Shown one piece after another: positions 41,806 through 52,329 of a DNA stretch of 64,000 nt. How positions within the stretch are numbered: position 1 is the first letter of the stretch; each line of letters starts with the position of its first letter. The DNA is taken from the NCBI RefSeq assembly GCF_019393635.1, contig NC_057862.1:118560145-118624144 (forward strand), in the 5' to 3' direction. The notes under the pieces are model-generated. The model had not been told where the DNA came from. It worked only from the letters and a program-made list of their open reading frames with translations, and ran no database searches. The DNA is from Dromiciops gliroides. Taxonomy: Eukaryota > Chordata > Mammalia > Microbiotheria > Microbiotheriidae. Both the position numbers and the translations under genes were made by a program.

Positions 41806-42175
41806 ATTGTTTCCCTAAGATTCTAGAAACTTGTCTTATGTGGAAATTCTAAAGGCCAGTTTTCTTTCTCCCAGATGAATTTTCAAGGATCGAGTACAAC
41901 GTGGTATGGTATCTATCATCCAGGTCTCATTGTTCTCTTTACTCCAATCCTTCCTGTTAGGCTCATTTCAGATTAACATAGGACCTATTTGAAAGCATTA
42001 GAATCCACTGTGGATCATTTTGTATACTTGTGGAGAAGCACATTTTGTCTCCTTAAGAGAACCAAGGAGACAATTGCCCCAGAACATGTTACTTTCTGGT
42101 TGTTGGTCTCTTCTGTGTTGCATTAATTAATATATTGCAGGGGCTGTAATATCTACTGTATGGATATTATAGGGT
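41806..42175. other. no recognised element
   Basis: Unique-looking; nothing supported. Confidence 0.4.
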
Positions 42176-42179
42176 TTAT

Positions 42180-42420
42180 AGCTAGAATGGACCTTAGAGG
42201 TTATCTTGTCCTAAAATCATAGATTTAAGGCTGGAAGGGGTCTTATAGGTTTGTGGTTCAACCCTCTCACTTTACATATGAAGAAGCTGAGGCCTAAAGA
42301 GGTCTAATAATTTCCCTGAGGGTCAATTATTTCCCCTAGCAAGTAGGAGAGTCAGAATTTGAACCAAGGCACTCTCATTCCAAATTCAGAACTCTTTCCA
42401 CTACACTATGCTCTACTATC
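42180..42420 (-). mobile_element. MIR-type SINE, antisense
   Basis: 'tagaatggaccttagaggtt', 'ctcactttacatatgaagaa', 'agtcagaatttgaaccaagg', 'actctttccactacactatg'. Confidence 0.6.
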
Positions 42421-42473
42421 CATCTAATCTGACCACTTTATAGAGAGAGAAATTAAGTCCTAGAGAGGAGTTG

Positions 42474-42705
42474 AATGACAGTGGATAGAGCTCCAGGACT
42501 AAAGTCAGAAAGACCTGAATTCAAATTCGGCTTCATACACTTATTGCTATGTGACCCTGGGCAAGTCACTCTACCCTGTTTATCTGTTTCCTGTTCTGTA
42601 AAATGATCTGGAAAAGGAAATGGTAAACCACTACTCCAGTATCTTTGCCAAGAAGATGATAAATGGGGTCATAGAGTTAGACATGACTGAAACAAGTGAA
42701 CATCA
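42474..42705 (+). mobile_element. MAR-type CORE-SINE with RTE/BovB-like tail (5' truncated)
   Basis: It lacks the first bases of the head ('cagtggatagagctccagg' starts it). Then come CORE 'gctatgtgaccctgggcaag' and tail 'agtatctttgccaagaag', 'agttagacatgactgaaaca'. Confidence 0.85.
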
Positions 42706-43157
42706 GAAAGAGAGAAGTGACTTACCCAAGGTCATGTGGAAAATAGGTAGCACCACATGAGGGGATTAGATGTTGCCTGGAGCAATGATTTGATTTTAAA
42801 ATACTCTTCAGGGAACAAAATACCATGTGATTTGAATGGTGGTGTGTCATGGTGGATGGAGAAAGTTGTCTTGGGTGTCAAGAAGACCTGGAATGATGTA
42901 TGATTATAGAAAAAGATTCTCATTTTCCTCCTTTGTGAATTGAAGAAAATAACACCTGTGGTAATTCCTTCACAGGGTTGCTGTGAGGCTCAAATGGAAA
43001 AAAAAAACTATAATTCATAATATAAATGTCTAGAGGGAGCCTAGACCTATGATTTCACTTATTTAGGAAACTCCTTCGACCAGTGTTGGTTGACACCTTC
43101 TTTGCAATTTAGAGCCTGAAGAGGGTTGCCTTGATTGAACATTAAGAGGTAAAAATG

Positions 43158-43308
43158 GGGGCAGCTAGGTGCCCCAGTGGATAAAGCACTGGCTCTGGAT
43201 TCAGGAGGACTTGAGTTCAAATATGGCCTCAAACACTTGATACTTACTAGCTGTGTGACCCTGGGCAAGTCACTTAACCCTGATTGCCCTGCCCCCCCCC
43301 CCAAAAAA
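43158..43308 (+). mobile_element. WSINE-like CORE-SINE
   Basis: Head 'gggcagctaggtgccccag', full body, C-then-A tail. Target duplication 'agaggtaaaaatg' (43,145-43,157) versus 'agaggtgaaaatg' (43,309-43,321). Confidence 0.94.
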
Positions 43309-43309
43309 A

Positions 43310-43700
43310 GAGGTGAAAATGACTTGCCCGAGGTTACAAAGCTGATATGTTTCAGAAGCAAGCCATGAACTCAGGTCTTCCTGGCTCTCAGGGCAGCTCT
43401 GTATTCATTACCTTACGTAAATATATGTTACTAGTACAATTATGACATAATAACATAATAATTGCTATTATCCTCTAAACATTTATATATTTATTATGTT
43501 TTGCACTGTCTTGTGATAGCACTGATTTAAGGAACTCCCCTTGTGTAAATCCCTTCATCAGTGCAAAGCAGTTTTGGACAATTGCCTGGGGTTAAATGAT
43601 TTACCCCAAACTAGTATTTGATAAAAAGAACTTGAAATCACATTTTCCTGTTTCCAAGGCAAATTTTCTATCCACTGTACCAAATTGTCTTTTACAATTT
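43310..43700 (-). mobile_element. MIR-type remnants, antisense
   Basis: 'gacttgcccgaggttacaaa', 'catgaactcaggtcttcctg' (to 43,420) and 'gggttaaatgatttacccca', 'atcacattttcctgtttcc' (43,585-43,690) are two diverged antisense pieces. Confidence 0.45.
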
Positions 43701-43804
43701 ATAAAATATTTTAAAGCATAAATATTATTTAACCTACAAATCAGATGTGATCAACTAATTACTCGACATTGCTAGAAAATGGTGGCAAATCCCCATGAAA
43801 GAAT

Positions 43805-43965
43805 CTTTAAGACAGATGCTGAACCTTTTTTGTGTCTTGGTCCCCTTTGGAAGTAAGTCTGGTAAAACCTATGGACCCCTTCTTGGAAGTTTTTAAATGT
43901 ATAAAATAAAATACATGGGATTACAATAGAAACCATTATATTGGGATACAGTTATCAAAATATGG
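43805..43965. mobile_element. hAT-like repeat, 5' part
   Basis: 'gctgaaccttttttgtgtct', 'ggtaaaacctatggacccc', 'ataaaataaaatacatggga', 'ttacaatagaaaccattat' match the opening half of the family seen at 1-195 and 50,478. Confidence 0.5.
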
Positions 43966-43969
43966 TTTA

Positions 43970-44455
43970 AACTAATATGGTTTAGGCTAATAGCTCCTGC
44001 TTCATAAGAATATGAACAGGATTAGAGTAAATACAGCTAAAAGCAGACAAACCTTTCCAAGAAATCTGTGTGAAAGATTAGTTAGTAAAGACAAGTTCCA
44101 GAGAGCACTTTCTCCATTCTGTGGCATTTGTTACTTCCTATGAGCCTTTCTGAAGGTCAATTTCTTAATCTGTAAAACTGGAGTGAGTAGATTAGATAAT
44201 TTCTACAGTGCCTGCTATCTCTAAGACTCTAGGTCTGAAACTATGAAGAAAGTCAACCTGATTTCCATTTCAGGGTGGAAGTTTGCATCACCCAGAGTAG
44301 GAGGGAATGAGAATGATCTCATCTGATTCAGCATCTGAGCAACAGTGGCGGGGACCCTGGGGTGATCTGAGCTAGATGAATGATATCAGCTCTGAATTTG
44401 TCCTTGATTTAATATGAAACATGCTCTACACCAAAAGTCTAATTTCTTTTATTCC
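43970..44455. other. mostly unique; MIR-like end near 44,150-44,245
   Basis: 'tttcttaatctgtaaaactg' marks a MIR 3' piece. The rest is unique-looking up to the exon-like segment. Confidence 0.4.
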
Positions 44456-44457
44456 AG

Positions 44458-44513
44458 CTCATGCAGCCAATCAAACTAACTCCAACACTCTCTATACTTT
44501 CTCTCAGGACCAG
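44458..44513 (+). CDS. candidate 56-nt internal exon (unassigned gene)
   Basis: The segment is preceded by a strong acceptor-like context: a branch-point-like 'tctaatt', a pyrimidine tract 'tttcttttattccag', then the AG at 44,456-44,457. It is followed by CAG|GTAGGAAG, a good donor. One frame, entering with two leftover bases, is open and reads HAANQTNSNTLYTFSQDQ. Another frame is also open and the third has a stop. The length is not a multiple of three. No partner exons are in the window, so this would be one exon of a gene spanning it. I do not recognise the peptide, and chance acceptor-donor pairs of this quality occur in introns. Confidence 0.2.
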
Positions 44514-44519
44514 GTAGGA

Positions 44520-45650
44520 AGCAAATCCCTTTATTGATAAGAAATGTTCATCTTTGCAGTTGATATTTCCTTGTAGTCTCCTGTTCTTATCTTACCCCAC
44601 TCCCACCTATCCAATCCTCCCCACCTCCCCCAAAACCTACAAGGTCAGTTAATTGGCATTGGCATTTGGTGACAAGCCAAGTAGCACTGTCTACTGCATC
44701 CTAAAGTGAAAGGATAAAGAAAAACAAAAACAAGGAGCACACATTTTCAGCTTTTATATTTAAGGGTCAAAGCCTCTTACAACAAATACAATGTTAAGGG
44801 GAATATGAGTATAGCAAAAAGATTCCTAAGGCCTAACTAATGGAACTTATTTCAAGTCATTGCCAAATAATTAAGATAGTGAGTTCAAGTTCATTGAAAT
44901 ATGATGGAATTTGACCTGTGGTACATTAAAGCTCTGATTCAGACAAGAATTTTCCAGTGGCCTGTTAGAAATAATGTAGTTTTCAAAAGACGTCTAACAT
45001 GTTAAGGGTGTTATGTGGGTCCTGGGAGAATCTGATTCCCTTTGATGATGTGAAGGTCATCTATTTTTCTCTTAATTTTGAAAATGAAGACTGGGTGGGG
45101 AAGAGAACTGAGATTAGATTCTGGAACTCAACTTCAATCTCCTCTCTTTAGAGTAGGCATATCTACATTTAGTAATCACCCCACAATGCACAAAAGCCAA
45201 TCCAGAATTCAGCAACTCATCACTTTCCCTAGGGCTCTTCCACAATGGGTATACCTAACTCCAAAAAATGGGGATTCATTTCCACTCAAGCTGATTCAAA
45301 TATACAGTAATTTTACATTCATTTTGAAGCAGTCCAAGACTAGGTATGTTCCACTCCACACAACTTCCTCATTATATGATATAGCACTGTCCCTATTTGC
45401 ACAGCATTTCAAATCAGAAAGGTGCTTCATTCCTAGGGGGCTCATCCAAGTCCATCAGCCAATATTAATTTATCACCTGCTATATCTATGACAATGTACC
45501 TAGGTGTGGAAGGCTAAGGACAGTACCCAAAGAAATTGGTTTCCTTTCAGGAGTTTGTTTACAGGCAGAAATTCCTCCCATCCCCTCAGCCTCAGGTTGA
45601 ATCATATTGTGATAAAAGAATGACTCCTATCTGGTATTTAATAGTTAAGT
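44520..45650. other. unique-looking DNA, no repeat recognised
   Basis: About 1.1 kb without clear repeats. The 137-codon plus-strand frame at 45,078-45,491 is the longest frame outside repeats, but it shows no domain, no signal peptide and ordinary intergenic composition. I do not call it. Confidence 0.4.
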
Positions 45651-45656
45651 AACCCA

Positions 45657-45910
45657 TCTAAGTGGTGCAGTGGGAAAACACTGGGCCTGATCAGGGTCAG
45701 GAAGACCTAAGTTCAAATCCAGCTTCAGACACTTACTAGCTGTGTGTCCCTGTGCAAGTCTCTTAAACTCTGTTTGCCTCAGTTTCCTCATCTGTAGAAT
45801 GGGGAAATAATAGCACCTAGCTCCCGGTGTTGTTGTGGGAATCAAATGAGATAAAAACTGTGAAGGGCTTAGTACATTAGTAAGTGCTATATAAATGTTA
45901 ACTATTATTA
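45657..45910 (+). mobile_element. MIR/THER-type SINE
   Basis: 'agtggtgcagtgggaaaaca', 'aagttcaaatccagcttcag', 'gtttgcctcagtttcctcat', 'gttgttgtgggaatcaaatg', 'gtaagtgctatataaatgtt'. Confidence 0.7.
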
Positions 45911-45956
45911 ACTTTTAACATTTTAATTTGCAGCGCAACACATTACCTTGACATGT

Positions 45957-45990
45957 ATTGTTTCTCAGTCTTTTGACTAAGATTTACGTG
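45957..45990 (+). pseudogene. U2 snRNA-like 5' fragment
   Basis: 'attgtttctcagtcttttga' followed by 'ctaagat' matches the start of U2 snRNA (ATCGCTTCTCGGCCTTTTGG then CTAAGAT) over 27 bases with 5 mismatches, all transitions (C to T or G to A). Similarity fades after this. U2 is the branch-point-recognising spliceosomal RNA. This is a 3'-truncated decayed copy, too short to be functional. Confidence 0.5.
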
Positions 45991-46074
45991 GAATGGACAG
46001 TTCTGAGTGGGCAGGGACCATGTCTCCTTAGCTTGCTACCACAGTAACACATAGAAACAGAGAGCCATTAATTC

Positions 46075-46790
46075 TCAGAGGTATCCCACAGGGCTCTGTC
46101 CTGGTCCCTCTTCTCCTACTCTACTACTTCATTTGATCTCATGGGCACCCATGAATTTAATTAACAGCTCTATCCTGATGATTCTCAAATCTACCTACAC
46201 TGCCCTAACAATTTAACATTTCCAGCTACCTTTCAGACATCTCAAAGTAGGTATCCAGTAAACATTTTAAACTCCACATATTTAAAACAGAACTCATTAT
46301 TTTTCCCTCTAAACCTTCCCTTCCTCCTATCTTCCCTATTACTGTAGAAGGCATCATCCTCCAAGTTCACCAGTCTCACAACCTAGGAGTCATCCCTGAG
46401 TATCTCTCACCACTAGCCCTGTCCCCATAGCCAAGTTGTAGCCAAGGCCTGTTGATTTCACCTTTGCAACATGCACCAACATGCCCCCTTCTCTCCTCTC
46501 ACACCACACCACGCTGGTGTAGGCCTTCATTGCCTCACACCCAGATCATTGTGATAGCCTGCTGATGGGCCTGCCTGCCTCAAGTCTCTCTCCACTCCAG
46601 TTCATCCTCTACTCAGCCACCAAAATGATTTTCCTAAAACACCCTCTTTTATTCAATGAATTCTAGTGCCTTCCTATGGTCTCCGGGATTAGATACAAAA
46701 TTCTAAAGTCCTTCATAGCCTAGCCCAGCCCCTTCCTACCTTTCTAATCTTTTAAACCATAATGACACCTTGCCCCACAAACAAGACTAG
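46075..46790 (+). mobile_element. L2 LINE, sense, from RT motif onward
   Basis: It starts with 'gaggtatcccacagggctct' (the GVPQGS coding region), then 'gatgattctcaaatctacct' (the DDS region), 'aaaacagaactcattatttt', 'caacctaggagtcatccctg', 'ggcctgttgatttcaccttt' and 'ctactcagccaccaaaatga'. A clear L2 copy, frames broken. Confidence 0.8.
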
Positions 46791-46794
46791 TTTC

Positions 46795-47365
46795 AGTTGA
46801 ATGATGAAGTCTAGAAGATAGAAAAAAGGTGGAGATATACAGTATAAAAATAATTTACTAATTACAATAATAAATTAATTGAGAAGTAAAATGTTTCAGT
46901 TGCCTATCTGGAGCACAACAGGTAATTAGTATACCAGAAGTTCCATACAAAGTAAATCATAAGTCCAGATGGGCCTACCAACCTATACAACATATTTTTT
47001 TAAAAATAATAAGTAACTTGCATTCACATAGAACTTTACAGTTTATAATGAGCTTTAAATTACTCATCTGAGGTCACATGACTAGCTAGTGTCAAAAACC
47101 AAACCCAAAGCCTTACCTTTTGCTTTTAAGTCCAGTGGCTTTTTATTTTAAATCTTTGCTTATTTATTTGTTTTGCTATATCTCCCGGAATCTCCTTACC
47201 AAGAAAGTTTTCCAAATGGGAAATTCCCAAATAGGAAACAAGCCATTCTAGAAGAGAGGTGTCATCCTGCTTAATTAGATAAATGAGATTACTTTGCTCC
47301 CAGTCTGGTGATGAAAGGATTTTATTTTACAGTGCATATTATCTGGGACTGAAGCTATCATCCAC
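46795..47365. other. mostly unique with small L2 and MIR bits
   Basis: 'agtttcagttgaatgatgaa' (46,790-46,815) is a short antisense L2 word. 'catagaactttacagtttat' near 47,030 is MIR-like. Nothing else. Confidence 0.4.
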
Positions 47366-47369
47366 CTCC

Positions 47370-48140
47370 AACTTGCCTTTTTTTTCATCACTCATTCCAT
47401 GACTGTCCCAGTTGCCCAGGCTTGAAACCTTGGGGTCATTCATCTTTAATTCTCCCTCTTCTTTATCCCTTACCTCTACCAGTCACCAAGTCCTATTGAT
47501 CTTTCTTTTGAAATATCTTGTAAATCAGCCTTTTCCTCTTTATATCCACCACCCATACTCTAGTCCAGGCCCTCCATACTAACGAGCTTCTCCCAACCTC
47601 CAATCTATCCTTCAAATGCTGCCAGATAAATCTTCCTAAAACATAGAAACTTTCCACAGTTTCCCAATCATGTGCAAAATAAGGGATCTGGTCCTCATTC
47701 TGGGGTTTGAGGGCCTCCAAATGAATATCTTGTCTCCCAGTTCTCTCTTGTAGGAACCCTCCACTCCAGTTAGTCTAGTCTAATTATCCCTGGAACCTGC
47801 CCCCTCTCCCACCCCACGCACACACACCATGCTTATATATGACTCTTGCTCAGGCTATTTCCTCTGAACCTTTCACATCTTCTTTAAGGAACAGCTCAAA
47901 TTCCCCGGGAACCTTCCCTACTCATTCCAGAAAACATGTCTCCTTTCTCTGGACTCCCATGGTATTTGTTGTCTAGATCACCTGTTTTGGCACTTAACTA
48001 ACTTTCTTGTTTTCCAAGTGTAGGTCTTAGCCACCAACCCAAATAGACTGTAAGACCCTGGAGGGTAGGAGTCAGGTCTTACATGTATATCCGTTCACTT
48101 CAGCACATAACACAACTCTGCATTTGCTTAAAAGAATATC
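47370..48140 (+). mobile_element. L2 LINE 3' half, sense
   Basis: 'cccaggcttgaaaccttggg', 'tactctagtccaggccctcc', 'atgctgccagataaatcttc', 'ctcaggctatttcctctga', 'ggaacagctcaaattcccc', 'ccctggagggtaggagtca', then the degraded 3' end. Confidence 0.75.
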
Positions 48141-48144
48141 AAAA

Positions 48145-48975
48145 GAGCCCAATCCTTTCCACTCTCATTTCCCTGAGCACACTGTGCCAATGTACCTCGA
48201 TGGTCTGGAATAATTTAGAATCATTTTTCCCCCTTCACACTCTCTTTATTGGGGACTTTTAGTTTTTTCATCACTGGATTTATTTTCATTAAATTGTGAT
48301 ATTTACAGTAGATTTTTATCTCCTGTGCCTAAAGTCTCTATGTAACAGATGCATTTTGAAGAGACCTAATAAATGAATCGGTGAAATATATCAACATCAA
48401 AAACCTCTTCCCCTTACTAAATGTCAGAAATGTTCTCATAACTTCAGCCCTTCCAGAAGGCACTGCTGTGGAGACACATTTCACTTGGGACAGTGATTGG
48501 GAACCAATTCAAGGTCCTTCATGCCGATGCTGCTACTAAATAAAGCAAGACAAGAGTTCCCTTTATGAGTGGCTACCAGAAACCAGGCTGCAGCCCTAAG
48601 TTTCAAGCTATGGGGAGAATCAAGGCACTAAATGGGAGCATCTTAAAGGTTTCTGAAAGGTACACCGCTCCCATGTGTCTCCCTCCCCCCGCCCCAAGTC
48701 CAAAAAAGCATCCTCTTGTTGGCTCACTGTTGTTAGAAATTCCACTAAAATGGCATTCCTTTAGTTTAAAAAAAAAAAACAAAACCGGGAGGGGTTGTAG
48801 GTTTGGGAGGGGAGAGACCAAAAGTCTTCTTGCCTAGGAAAAGGAGAGGCCACTGGGAAGAGAGGAAAGATGAAAAACTGGGACACAAGTGATGTTTAAA
48901 GTTTTGCTTTCTAATGAAATGTAACACTCCCTAGAAAGAGCTACCCCTTAAGCCAATCACTGATACTGTACAAAT
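48145..48975. other. unique-looking DNA
   Basis: No repeat is recognised. Short frames at 48,565-48,837 on both strands are without features. A C-rich spot (48,680-48,695) and an A12 run (48,768-48,779) stand out. Confidence 0.4.

Positions 48976-48978
<3 letters not shown>

Positions 48979-49019
<41 letters not shown>
48979..49019. repeat. (CA)n microsatellite
   Basis: About 41 bases of uninterrupted CA. Confidence 0.97.
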
Positions 49020-49024
<5 letters not shown>

Positions 49025-49039
49025 ACGCTGGTTTTAGAA

Positions 49040-49300
49040 TCAGAAGACTTCACAGGGATCGTAGATTTAATGCTGGAAGGGAACAAAGGCTATCCAATGT
49101 TCTGGGTTTGGAAGTCAGCACGATCTGAATTCAAATGCAGCCTCAGACACTTACTAGCTGTGTGATCCCAGGCAAGTGACAATGTCTATTTGGCTCAGTT
49201 TTCTCCACTGTAAAATTGTTGCGAGGATCAAATGAAATAGTATTTGTAAAGAGTTTAGCGCAGTGCCTGTCACATAGTAGGTGCTTAATAAATGCTTGCT
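49040..49300 (+). mobile_element. MIR-type SINE
   Basis: 'gaattcaaatgcagcctcag', 'ttggctcagttttctccact', 'ggcacatagtaggtgcttaa'-like 'gtcacatagtaggtgcttaa' end; followed by a (TTCC)n tail at 49,305-49,350. Confidence 0.65.
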
Positions 49301-49559
49301 CCCTTCCTTTTCTTCCTTTGTTCCTTCCTTTCCTTTCCTTCCTTCCTTGATGAGAAAACTGAGGTCTGGGGAAGTTGTGACTTACCCTAAATCACACCGT
49401 AAGTTGGGTGAAGTAATACATTCAGAAGTGATAGGAAAGGCCTGGGAAGGATTTAGCTTTCTCCTAGCTAGCTGGGATGAAGGAGAAGAAAGGATTAAGT
49501 GCCTATCACTATCCCCACCTTTCTGATAATAATTCAACCCAGATCCTCTGTCTCCATAG

Positions 49560-49985
49560 CCAATGTACTTCTCATTGTAATAGTCATAATAGCTCATATT
49601 TATTAGCACTTTAAAGTTTAGAACATGCTTTATAAATATCATCTTAGTTTATCTTCAAAACCCCCCCCTGGGGGGGGGTGACACAATGGATAGAAGACTG
49701 GCCCTGGAGTCAGGAAGACCTCAGTTCAAATCAGGACTCAAACACTTGACACTTACTAGCTGTGTAACCCTAGATAAGCCATTTAACCCCAATTGCCTCA
49801 CAAAAAACCCCAAAAAAACCAACCCTGGGAGATAGGTGCTATTATTATCACCTACATTTTACAGATGGCAAATCGGGTTAAGTGACTTGGCCAGGGTCAC
49901 AAAGTTATAAGGACTTGAGACTGACTTGAAGTCTTCCTGATTTCAGGTCCTGCGATCTAAACACTGTGCCTCCTGGCTACCTCTA
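49560..49985 (-). mobile_element. MIR-type SINE, antisense, split by a younger SINE
   Basis: 'ataatagctcatatttatta' to 'tagtttatcttcaaaaccc' (49,590-49,667) continues after the inserted SINE as 'ctattattatcacctacatt', 'cttggccagggtcacaaagt' (49,838-49,985). Confidence 0.65.
49668..49819 (+). mobile_element. WSINE-like CORE-SINE
   Basis: 'ggtgacacaatggatagaag', 'ccctggagtcaggaagacct', CORE, tail of A and C. The head is partly replaced by a G run. Flanking 'ccctggg' on both sides. Confidence 0.85.
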
Positions 49986-50009
49986 CCATATACCATGTCA
50001 ATAAGTTGT

Positions 50010-50155
50010 TGAAAATAAAAACCATGTTTTTGCTTTTCTTTGTATCCCCACCACTTATCACAGGAGTAGGGGATTTTAATCCAAGTCTTCCTGACCCCAA
50101 GTCCAGCATATAGAAAGGACTGAATAAATGTTTGTTGACTATCTGACTGACTAAT
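50010..50155 (+). mobile_element. L2 3' end, rearranged
   Basis: 'gcttttctttgtatccccac' and 'gaataaatgtttgttgacta' plus 'tctgactgactaa' frame a short foreign insert. Confidence 0.5.
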
Positions 50156-50199
50156 AGATCATAAAGTACTTTACACACATTTTTTTTTCACTTGAACCT

Positions 50200-50340
50200 C
50201 CCGAACTGGAGAAGTTAGGTGAGTCCGGAACAATTGTTATCCCTGCCCTACAGATGAAAGGCAAAGTCAGTATTCGAGTTCAGGATTCCAAATCTGCAAA
50301 TCTAAATCTTGTCCCTGCTGCACCACTCATTCTCCAAGGC
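50200..50340 (-). mobile_element. MIR-like fragment, antisense
   Basis: 'ctgccctacagatgaaaggc', 'attcgagttcaggattccaa'. Confidence 0.4.
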
Positions 50341-50477
50341 TAACCCTATCATCTCAAACGCTAGTCCAGAAGCTTTCCTATTTTCCAATTCTACTCCAGT
50401 AAGAGGGAACCTGGATTGAAGGTAGTTCAAGATCCTTTTTGAAGATCTTCCTTTGGTCCCTTGGCTGGATTCTCTAA

Positions 50478-50668
50478 AACAGGAGTTGTTGACTTTTTTT
50501 TGCCATGGACCCCTTTTAAATATTGGTGAAGTCTATGGACCCTTTCTCAGGGTAATGTTTGTTAGCTACACTCATAACTGAAGGAAATGCTATATTTGTT
50601 CATGAAAACAAAAATGTAATTTTTCCCCATCCAAATTCAAGGACCCAATTTAATAACCATTGCTCTAG
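50478..50668. mobile_element. hAT-like repeat, both ends
   Basis: It begins 'caggagttgttgactttttt' and closes 'aataaccattgctctag', with 'gaagtctatggaccc' and 'ctgaaggaaatgctatattt' between. It is the most complete of the copies, about 190 bp. Confidence 0.55.
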
Positions 50669-50680
50669 AAAAAAGAAATA

Positions 50681-50700
50681 TATATATATATATATATATA
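50681..50700. repeat. (TA)n
   Basis: Ten TA units. Confidence 0.9.
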
Positions 50701-50701
50701 G

Positions 50702-51380
50702 GCTTCTTTTCTACTTCACTACAGTAGCTCCCCAAAAGAGCTGTAACTACTGATTCTGGTACCGAGGCAAGGGTAAGGGGCACAAAAGACACATCAAATG
50801 GGGTAGGAGTGAGGCAGAGACATTGGACCTCAGGACATAAGGACCTAGGCTAGGGAGAGCTGTTAGGATACTTTCCCATAGGGACAGAAACAAATCCCAG
50901 GCCACCAGCCCCTATGAATGGTTTTCCAGAACACTTTGAGACCACAGTTGAGGAGGCTACCTCCCACTGTGGAAGGAGAACAGAATTGAGACAGCCAGGG
51001 AGGAACTCACCTGGGGTATGGTAAGCAGAGTAGGAACCTGGTAGTTTCCTATATAAATGATTTATTCTTGATAACTAGAGGTTAAACAGTTTTTTCCCCC
51101 TTGACTGTTCAAGGAAGACAAGTACAATCAATACTTTCTAAATTGTGGCAATCTGGAATGCAGCCCCAATTAACCTGCCCTAGTTATTGTTCTGGTTTCC
51201 AAGTTAGTTTTGATAAAGAAGTGATGATACTTAAATCCAATATTAAATTATTTAAATCCAATATTGCCATTGTTTACCTTCCCTTGAGTAATATTCATTC
51301 AACAAATATTTATTTAGCACCTTCTAAGGGCAAGAAAGACATTGTGATAGGTACTGTGTAGAATCCAATTTTTATCTCTA
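50702..51380. other. unique-looking DNA; L2 word at 51,295-51,360
   Basis: 'ttcaacaaatatttatttag' and 'attgtgataggtactgtg' suggest a short antisense L2/MIR end. The rest is unrecognised. Confidence 0.4.
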
Positions 51381-51384
51381 TTTT

Positions 51385-51680
51385 ATAGCTAAGGGAAAGA
51401 ACATGGCATAGTAGATAAAGAGACCTCAAAGCTAGGCAAACCTGGTTATAGACCCCACCTCTGACTCAAAGTAACTATGTGACCCTGGGCAAATCTTTTA
51501 ATCTCTTGTTGTTCTCGGAAGCTCTCCAAGATTATAAATTGCAGAGATGGTGCCAATATACATTGATAAAGACAGTTCCTCAGCAAGAAGTTCTCTATTT
51601 CAACAAGTCCCATTTCAATCCCTACTTTACAGATAAAGAAACTGAGACTCAGAACTTGAACAAGTTAGTATGACTAATAA
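51385..51680. mobile_element. MIR-type fragments
   Basis: Sense piece 'catggcatagtagataaaga', 'atgtgaccctgggcaaatc' (51,400-51,505). Antisense piece 'ctactttacagataaagaaa', 'ctgagactcagaacttgaa' (51,615-51,675), which continues after the next SINE ('ccaggacccgaatccaggtc'). Confidence 0.5.
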
Positions 51681-51686
51681 ATGATA

Positions 51687-51844
51687 AAGGGGGCAGCTAG
51701 GTGGTATAGTGGATAAAGCACAGGCCCTGTATTCAGAAGGACCTGAGTTCAAATCTGGCCTCAGACACTTGACACTTACTACTGTGTGACCATGGGCAAG
51801 TCACTTAACCCTCATTGCCCCACAAACAAACAAACAAACAAACA
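51687..51844 (+). mobile_element. WSINE-like CORE-SINE
   Basis: Head 'gggggcagctaggtggtata', complete body, (AAAC)n tail. Target duplication 'aataaatgata' (51,676-51,686) versus 'aacaaatgata' (51,845-51,855). Confidence 0.94.
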
Positions 51845-51921
51845 AACAAATGATAGAGCCAGGACCCGAATCCAGGTCTTCAGATTGTGAATGCAGTATT
51901 CTTTCCTCTTTATCATAAATT

Positions 51922-52153
51922 TTGTTGTTCTGGTATTTTTTTCAGTTGTGTCTGACTCTTCATGACACCACTTCGGGTTTTCTTTGCAAAGATACTACAG
52001 TGGTTTGCCATTTCCTTCTCCAACTCATTTTACAGATGAAGAAACTAAGGCAAATGGGGTCATGCAGTATCTGAGGCCAGATTTGAACTCAGGAAGATGA
52101 GTCTTCCTGACTCCAGGCCCAGGGCTCTATCCACTGCATCACATAGCTTCCCA
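51922..52153 (-). mobile_element. MAR-type CORE-SINE with RTE/BovB-like tail, antisense
   Basis: 'cagttgtgtctgactcttca', 'aactaaggcaaatggggtca', 'aggaagatgagtcttcctga', ending 'catcacatagcttccc'. Flanks 'tttatcataaat' and 'tttatcatgaat'. The CORE part is shortened. Confidence 0.9.
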
Positions 52154-52329
52154 TTTATCATGAATAGAAGTGGATAAATCAAGTTTATAAGGTCAAGATA
52201 ATGAGTTTAGTCTTAGACATGTTTAAGGGTTAAAATGTCCAGCAGACAGAAGACAGAGACTAGATACTAGAGCACAGGAGAGGAATCAGAGCTGAAGAAA
52301 GAGATTTGGGCTTCATTTTCCTAAGTGCA

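Noticed and set aside
45078..45491. 137-codon plus-strand frame as a gene
   Set aside because: Not in a recognised repeat, but it has no domain, no splice or promoter context and ordinary AT-rich codon make-up. Frames of this length are expected by chance in 64 kb.
48979..49019. CRISPR-like or regulatory repeat array
   Set aside because: It is a plain CA dinucleotide microsatellite in a mammalian genome.
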